Source: Holothuria scabra (taxonomy: Eukaryota > Echinodermata > Holothuroidea > Aspidochirotida > Holothuriidae). From it: DNA of 64,000 nucleotides. How positions within the stretch are numbered: the first letter of the stretch is position 1; every line of letters starts with the position of its first letter. The stretch covers positions 9,445,547 to 9,509,546 of the forward strand of contig CM074193.1 in assembly GCA_037179385.1 (NCBI GenBank), written 5' to 3'. This document shows, piece by piece, positions 58,431 through 64,000 of the stretch. Position numbers and translations under genes: made by a program. The notes beneath the pieces were generated by a model. That model had not been told where the DNA came from. It was given only the letters and a program-made list of their open reading frames with translations, and did no database searches.

Positions 58431-58865
58431 CTCTATTTTGTCGATAGATTCACAATCCTCTTTAGTAAAGGGCGCATCAATGCGGGAAACGATAACGAAT
58501 ACGTCAATTCCATCAGGAAAGTCTATTACAGCTTTTGCAATTTCCAGTAAGACGCTTTGATTGTCCATTAACTTGCCTTCGGTGTCGAATAATCCAGGGG
58601 TATCCATGACATGCAACACCAATTGTCCAATGTACACCCTTTCTAGGTGATTCGTTTTAGTGCACGATTTTAGGAGGTTAGTGGACGTTGTAAAAGCTTT
58701 ACTTCGCCCTAGAATCGTATTTCCGGTTGAACTCTTACCGCTCCCCGTTTTACCTACTAGCACTATGGATATATCCATGCTATTACTCGCACACCCTTCA
58801 ATGGAGTCTTCTTGTATTGAAAAAGTCGCACGTTTCTTCAAACGTCTTAATTTTGTTGACATCAT
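58431..58865 (-). CDS. GIMAP/AIG1-type GTPase, N-terminal exon of a GIMAP-coiled coil-Hog gene
   Basis: This exon encodes the first 145 residues of an AIG1/GIMAP GTPase. GIMAPs are septin-related, membrane-associated GTPases, best known from lymphocyte survival and invertebrate immune expansions. Visible motifs are the P-loop GKTGSGKS (residues 38-45), a switch-I threonine stretch AFTTST, and G3 DTPG (88-91) followed by LFDTEG. The conserved GIMAP helix ending in CESIDKIE stops exactly at GAG|GTAAAT, a good splice donor; the 20 codons read past it are intronic and not GIMAP-like. I chose the ATG at 58865 (a second ATG follows directly). However, the frame stays open to 58901, where a pyrimidine-rich TTTTTTTTTAG acceptor lies, so an upstream exon is possible. 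The G4 and G5 half is absent here and is found at 38.5 kb. GIMAP identity is near certain; the exact 5' end is not. Confidence 0.9.
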
Positions 58866-59724
58866 TATCTTCCAATAGGGGGAGGACCTTGCCAAACGCA
58901 CCTAAAAAAAAAATCAGAAAGTTATCATCGTTTTGTTAGGGTTTTGTATTCCACAAAAATTATTGGGAAAGTTGGGACATGGCCAATCCCTCCTTCATTA
59001 TCACGGTTATAACCTAAGCAAGCAAGCGTTGTCTATGTTTGAATGGACCCAACTATTCAATCGTTGTTGGAAGACCGGCATAAACTAGCTTAGCCAAATT
59101 GTAGCGGTGGATCCAGCAGGGTCGTCGATGCAGGACCTGTTGTTTTGATCTGTAGACCTCCTAAAATTTCCCAAATTGCCCTTCTTGAAAGTTTTTTTTT
59201 TCACACTAGCATGAAAAACGAGACGCTGTCACAGGGTAATGATAGTTGTCGAATTTTGAGAAGTTTTTGGTTACTCAACTAACCAGAGTTCAGCATCGAT
59301 CAATACTCTAACTATAGCCTTTATCGAAGAAGCTTTGACTACGGTAAATTGCCCAACTCAAGATATAAATAGGCCAATCGTTTTACAGGAAATGTGAATT
59401 CAGAAATTATTGCTTTAACGTGAAAGTATGTGGAACAACAATCTCCTCTACCACCCTTACTTTCCCAGTCGATGCATGTACGTGGTGGATAATACACTGG
59501 TGTAATTTTGAAGAATTTTGTACTCACGAACTAACATAAAGTATCGTCTACTTAAAACAGTAACGACGAAGCTTTGAGCATAGGCCGAAATATATATCCT
59601 CACGAGTTTTGACGAAATGGGGTTCCCCTGGTCCGGGTTTTGACAATGGAGGCTAGCTACACAAATAATCCAGATTATGCAAGAACCCCACGGAGGTTTT
59701 AATACATGCATACATGCATGTTTA

Positions 59725-59807
59725 TAGTTTTTCATAAGTCCTCCCGATCCTCTGGCAAATGGCCGTTCGGCGAAACCAACTTTTAACTGCTTCCCTAAGA
59801 AGCTTTA
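59725..59807 (-). repeat. Conserved SINE-like core, copy 2
   Basis: The minus strand reads AGCTTCTTAGGGAAGCAGTT (hairpin), then GGTTTCGCCGAACGGCC, then ATTTGCCAGAGGATCGGGAG and GACTTATGAAAAA. Its upstream 150 bp has no U2 head. Confidence 0.82.
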
Positions 59808-61910
59808 TACTTTTCCCATTGGGTTTCAATGTGAATTCCAAAAGGTCATTGCATGCTACAATATTCTCTTCTTGTAAAATACTGATCTTATATTTGCGCT
59901 GCCTCTGTGAAGCCTTTGCTCTATCAGGTGGTATCTCTCCTCTTAAAACCAACAGAAGGAATTTCGATAGAGAATCATCAAATGGGTTCTGCTATGATAT
60001 TCATTGCCTGGAATAAATCTTTCCCTTAATAATGTGGCAAACGGTATTGGAATAAAAGTGAATTTTAAGTTAATGTCCATATTCAAAGTTGACCTTCAGT
60101 CTAGTAGACTATTACTGGAATGAACCATTTCTCTCCAAGGGGGAAAGACGTTTGAACCCTGCAGTTACAGCCAACAAGTCGGGACAAGACCGTTTATTAT
60201 ATTTAATCGTTCTAATTCCACGTATCTATTAAATGCCTTTAAGGAGCTGAGTAGCTGCAAAGTGGAAGAAATTCTCGGACCCACCGACTTCGTTACGACA
60301 CCTCCATTTATGCGTTTTGTTTTATCCATTCGACTCGATCCCAATTCTTATCGAAGTCATGTATGCAGTGTGTTTGGCGTAACAGTGTACTTGCTTGTTG
60401 TTACTGTCGTTAACGGTGCTAATGTTATAGCCTTACTCAGTATAGCGTTAGGGCCTATGTCTAACACTAAAGACAAAAACATTGTTTGGAAAAACAGTTT
60501 TAATATCTGCAAATTCGGCAGCGTTGTTTACGAATCTCCTGCAGATGATGCGCAAAAAAGCGTATGTCTTGTAATGTTTTTCGCACTGAAACATACAGCG
60601 TTAATTACGTTTGAAGTTGTGTTTCCTACTCCCTGGGTAAATGCTTCGATCGGAACCGATACAAGTGGGAACGATTAAAAGTTGCCGGGACCAGAAGAAG
60701 AAAGTAATGAGATAGAAATTAAAAAGGAAAAAAAAATATATACAATAACTTGCAAGTGTACAGTCGAATAACCCAAGAAATAACATAAGGACCCTATTCA
60801 CCCAGTATTATAGATTGGGCGGCGAAATCGATGTACAGCTACCTAAGCTGAACACCATTCTTCACTTGGTTTGGAGCATGATAGAACGTTTTTAATAAAT
60901 GTTGTCCCCAATTAACGGAATTCACCTTTTTTCCCCAGTATATTCTACAGCAGAAACCCTTTTTCTTAAAATTATTGTCCGTGGAGACCTTTCTTGATCT
61001 TAAGGTTTTGCCAAACAAAAGTCTGATAAAACATGCATTTTTAAAAATTGTTATTTAGTTATGAACTAAAGCAAAACCATTTCGTCTTTTTTCCCCTTGC
61101 CACAGGTCGATGAAAAGTATATAGCCTATGTACTTTACCTTTGAGCTGTCCTCTTGGGTGCGCATTGACGTTATTGCAAAATTACGGTGTAAAATAATTT
61201 TAAATGAGAGTGTAAAACGTATCAGGACTAATATTTCCAAAAATTCCTGCACACAGATCATCTCGTTTGGTATGACGTATTCATTTTGGAAGTACGCTAC
61301 TGCTAATCTCTTTTTAGTGTCAAGAAAAAAATATTCCGTTGTTTTCGTCGGCTTGTAGTTGACATTGACCATCTTTCTTTCGCTATTTAAATATTAATTC
61401 CGATAGCAGATTCAAGGGCAGTTAAGGTTGGGCGCCTTCTAATGGGTACAATGCGTTTGAAATATGATAATAAAGATATCAAACTTTTCCAAACCCTACC
61501 TTTACCTCAGGCAAGCAATCAATCAATACTTTCACCGACTCTATTTAAATTCCCTGAGTGCGCTGCTGTAGGACAACATGCCAAGTAAGTCAAAAAGGGC
61601 TTCCTATTTAGCGTCTAGTGCATTTAAGTATGCATCAAAATGTGTCAATAGGCCTAAAAAGTTTGACATCGGGACCCTTTTCAAAATGTGAAAATTTTCT
61701 GGAGGAGAAGGATGATCCAGTCCACTTTAACCCTCCCTCAGCCAAGCGGTGTTTGAAAACTCCATGGATACTATCTTGGCAGACGCGTATAAAAAGCCGC
61801 AGCAGAGAGAAGTCGAAGTCCCTCAGTTGGATTACTGTGCAAGATTCACTTTGTAACCTCTGAAATATTGTTACAGAAAATCTAAAAGGTCTTCCTCTCT
61901 CAATGAAATG
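59808..61910. other. No gene recognised; one 138-codon frame of unknown nature
   Basis: The plus-strand frame at 60262-60678 includes a hydrophobic stretch (VTVYLLVVTVVNGANVIALL) that could span a membrane. I recognise no family and see no splice sites that would support it, so I do not call it a gene. Confidence 0.4.
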
Positions 61911-61912
61911 AG

Positions 61913-62132
61913 TGCTTTTTCTAAAGTCCTCCCGACCCTCTGGCAAAGGGTCGTTCGGCGAAACCAAAACTTTTAATTCTTTCAGAATAAGTTATTACGT
62001 CCGCCGAAGGACAATACGTGACCAACCTCACGACCCATTTACATTATTGGTCTGTTATGTATGGCTCCATTCTAGACTGGATGAAAAGAACAGATACTAC
62101 ACATGATCTTAGCCAAAAGACTGAGAAGCGAT
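61913..62132 (-). mobile_element. SINE-like element with a U2 snRNA-derived 5' head
   Basis: Reading from 62132 on the minus strand, the first 47 nt begin ATCGCTTCTC and continue TTTTGGCTAAGATCATGTGT and AGTATCTGTTCTT. This is the 5' end of U2 snRNA including the GTGTAGTA branch-site-pairing stretch, with about three differences from the human sequence as I know it. After that it leaves U2: the Sm site and stem-loops III and IV are absent. It ends in the conserved core (ATTCTGAAAGAAT hairpin, GGTTTCGCCGAACGACCC, TTTGCCAGAGGGTCGGGAGG) shared with 59.7 and 48.5 kb. So it is a chimera, not a U2 gene. Confidence 0.8.
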
Positions 62133-62349
62133 CAGTGATTACCACATGATGGCACTTCTGAATACAAACACAATGAAATTGGTACTTGGCTGATTCAAAG
62201 GATGGGTAAGGCAAAACAACTATTGACTTTTGTGAGAATCGTTAAGTTAAAGGTCCCGTGTTTCTCAATTTTCTTTTTTTAACAATAAGGGTGTATCACT
62301 TCCAAATAAATTCTGTTGTTTACTTAGATCAAAAGGTAGGAAGCGGGGT

Positions 62350-63418
62350 ATTTGTAAACGATGGTGCTGAGACAGAATGAGAAGCAAGGCTTGCTCTAAA
62401 TGGCGGAGAAATTCTAAGAAGCTGTTTTTCAACATTCTGCAGGTTCAGTAAGAGTTGAGTTTAGTAACCTAGTTCACGAAATCAGTGCCGTCTGGGTAGG
62501 TCCCAGCCAATCAGAAAAGTTTAATATCACCATAACCAATGAATGAGTAATGTGTTTCTCCGTGTATAAGAGTGTGGCCGAGGAAAGAAGTTGTAAAGTT
62601 GAGAAGTCAGAAATTTAGGAGGATGCATTCGATATCCATACTTCGGAAAGTGAGAAAACTAATAGACGGAAGTGCTTGATTACTGTCGATCCTTGCTGAC
62701 GATGTGAGCTTATTTTCAAGAGGGAAAGTCTGTTGAATTTTAGGGAGGAGGATTCTTTGGTGGGCATATTTTCATTGTAGTACACCAGGAGAATATGGCA
62801 TAGGGACTAGCATGTTTTATTCTTGCCTGGTAAGATTTAATTTTATAGCTCTTAGTTAGAAACAGATTTGTGAAACACAGCATAATAGAAAAATGCTCAG
62901 TTTTTTCACTTTTAAATGGGGAAAACCGGTTTTTGAAACGTAGGCTAATTTGGGGTCCAAAACCAGTTACCAACTTTCGTAATGGCGAAGCTTTTAATTA
63001 TGACGGCAAGAATAATTCTGAGTTTATCTGAAACTCTAAGAATATAATTAAGGACGCAATTTTTAGGCAACAGAGTGAGAGGAACTAGATTTACTGGGTT
63101 TTCTGTAATCAAGAAGAGGTTTTGAGAGATCATTTTTATGTTCTTTATGTATCCAGAAGAAGGAGAAGCTGGTGAAAATTTTGATTCTTGAACGCAAGCT
63201 TGAATAAAAGAAGTAGTACCTTAAAATATCTGGTTCCTGTTAGTTTAGTCACAATTTGTCATGGTTAATTTTAATTTTGGCCACGGCAAGGGGTAACCAG
63301 GCTACCTCCACATCCCCACCATAACTCTACTACCCAATCCCAGGACTTGCCCAGAAGATCCTTTACCCCCTACATTCGTCGAAAACGGAAGGAAGACTTG
63401 GAGGCTTGTAACGCAACA
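62350..63418 (+). mobile_element. 5' LTR of an LTR retrotransposon (left edge uncertain)
   Basis: CCAAT at 62507, TATAAG at 62565 and AATAAA at 63203 are ordered as in an LTR with U3, R and U5. The likely end ...CAACA lies 2 nt before the primer-binding site. The left TG edge and the partner LTR are not identifiable because the element runs beyond the window. Confidence 0.65.
62565..62570 (+). promoter_or_regulatory. TATA box of the LTR promoter
   Basis: TATAAG lies 58 bp downstream of CCAAT and about 640 bp upstream of AATAAA. The order fits U3/R organisation; it is inferred from position only. Confidence 0.5.
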
Positions 63419-63420
63419 AC

Positions 63421-63438
63421 TGGTGGCAGCGGTGGGAT
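63421..63438 (+). other. Primer-binding site complementary to tRNA-Leu
   Basis: TGGTGGCAGCGGTGGGAT is complementary, over 18 nt including CCA, to the 3' end of animal tRNA-Leu (AAG/TAG type), as I know that sequence. It sits 2 nt after a CA and defines the LTR boundary. Confidence 0.85.
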
Positions 63439-64000
63439 CAAGCAGTACTGAGGTTAAAAAAAAAAACAAGTCGACAAATGCTATGCGGGTTTTACGAAGC
63501 AGGCCCATGCATGAGAGAAGGCCGTCTTCAAATCCAGTCCAGTTCCTGAGTTCCGGTTTGGTCGAGGTATTCCCGATCTTTTCCGAAGTTGTGTCTTGTT
63601 TTTCCAGTGTCTCATGGTTCGTGTGTTTCAGTGTCCCCGTGTTCCAGAACTCCTGTGTTTCTACTAATTCAGTGTACGGCAGACCAGATACATCATTCCA
63701 GAGAGGCTTCCAGCAACAAGGATAATGACAGATTTAGCGGGAGAAGCAGAAACACCGATTGATTTTGGAGCCGAGGCTAGCAAGATGCATCAGGAACAAT
63801 TGGCAGTTCTCAGCTCCGTAGGTACAGAAACAAGTAGATTGGAGCCAGGTTATGAAGCTGAAGGTGGTTTACATACTGATACTCACAGACAAAAACCTAA
63901 TGTAATCCCCCTTTTCGAATACAGGGCAGACACATGAGATTCCAGATCCCCAGGTAGGGATTAGCAGCGTGACAGCTACTTTTCATGGGAGAAACCCTTT
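63439..64000 (+). mobile_element. Leader and start of the LTR retrotransposon body
   Basis: This follows the primer-binding site. A frame opens at 63725 (MTDLAGEAETPIDFGAEASK) and ends at 63937; it could be the start of a gag-like frame or spurious. No protease, RT or integrase is in the window. Superfamily (Gypsy or BEL) cannot be told. Confidence 0.55.

Noticed and set aside
60262..60678. A 138-codon open frame with a hydrophobic stretch
   Set aside because: No recognisable domain and no splice or promoter support; a frame of this length occurs by chance in 64 kb.
62086..62132. A functional U2 snRNA gene
   Set aside because: Only the first ~47 nt match U2; the Sm site and 3' stem-loops are absent and the body is shared with other repeats.

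Overview
The window is eukaryotic, from a repeat-rich, AT-rich metazoan genome. An echinoderm (perhaps a sea cucumber) or another invertebrate deuterostome is my best guess. This rests on CR1/Jockey-type LINE remnants, tRNA- and snRNA-derived SINEs, DNA-transposon litter, a GIMAP-type GTPase and a membrane LRR protein. I cannot name the species. Nothing looks bacterial: there are no operons, and most reading frames are transposon remnants.

Only one gene looks intact. On the minus strand, an exon at 58865-58431 encodes the N-terminal half of an AIG1/GIMAP GTPase (P-loop and DTPG). About 19.9 kb downstream, an exon at 38489-36177 encodes the missing second half of the same GTPase fold, then a long charged helical region, then a Hedgehog-type Hint (Hog) autoprocessing domain. 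The donor and acceptor are both phase 0 and the protein homology continues exactly across the junction. The predicted product is a protein of about 915 residues: GIMAP GTPase, coiled coil, Hog domain. This is the most interesting object in the window. A second host gene, now broken, is a leucine-rich-repeat single-pass membrane protein at 26.4-25.5 kb (minus).

Layout. 1-3.5 kb: unannotated sequence with degenerate telomere-like CCCTAA motifs. 3.5-24 kb: a transposon graveyard of six LINE remnants, several split by younger DNA transposons. For four insertions the target-site duplication is visible, and for three of these the LINE frame rejoins when the insert is removed in silico. 19.5-25 kb and 44.8-46.9 kb: copies of one hAT-like family with CAGGGGTGGCGCCAG ends. 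26.7-30.3, 47.4-48.4 and 51.2-51.7 kb: copies of another family with GCGCG-rich motifs. 32-34.6, 40.8-44.4 and 57.5-58.2 kb: arrays built on TGACCT, including a 22-bp satellite. 38.5-58.4 kb: the intron of the GIMAP-Hog gene, almost entirely repeats. 61.9-62.1 kb: a SINE-like element with a U2 snRNA 5' head. 62.3 kb to the end: the 5' LTR, tRNA-Leu primer-binding site and leader of an LTR retrotransposon that runs off the window.

Coordinates of repeats are approximate unless a target-site duplication fixes them. All family names come from motifs read by eye; no database search was possible.
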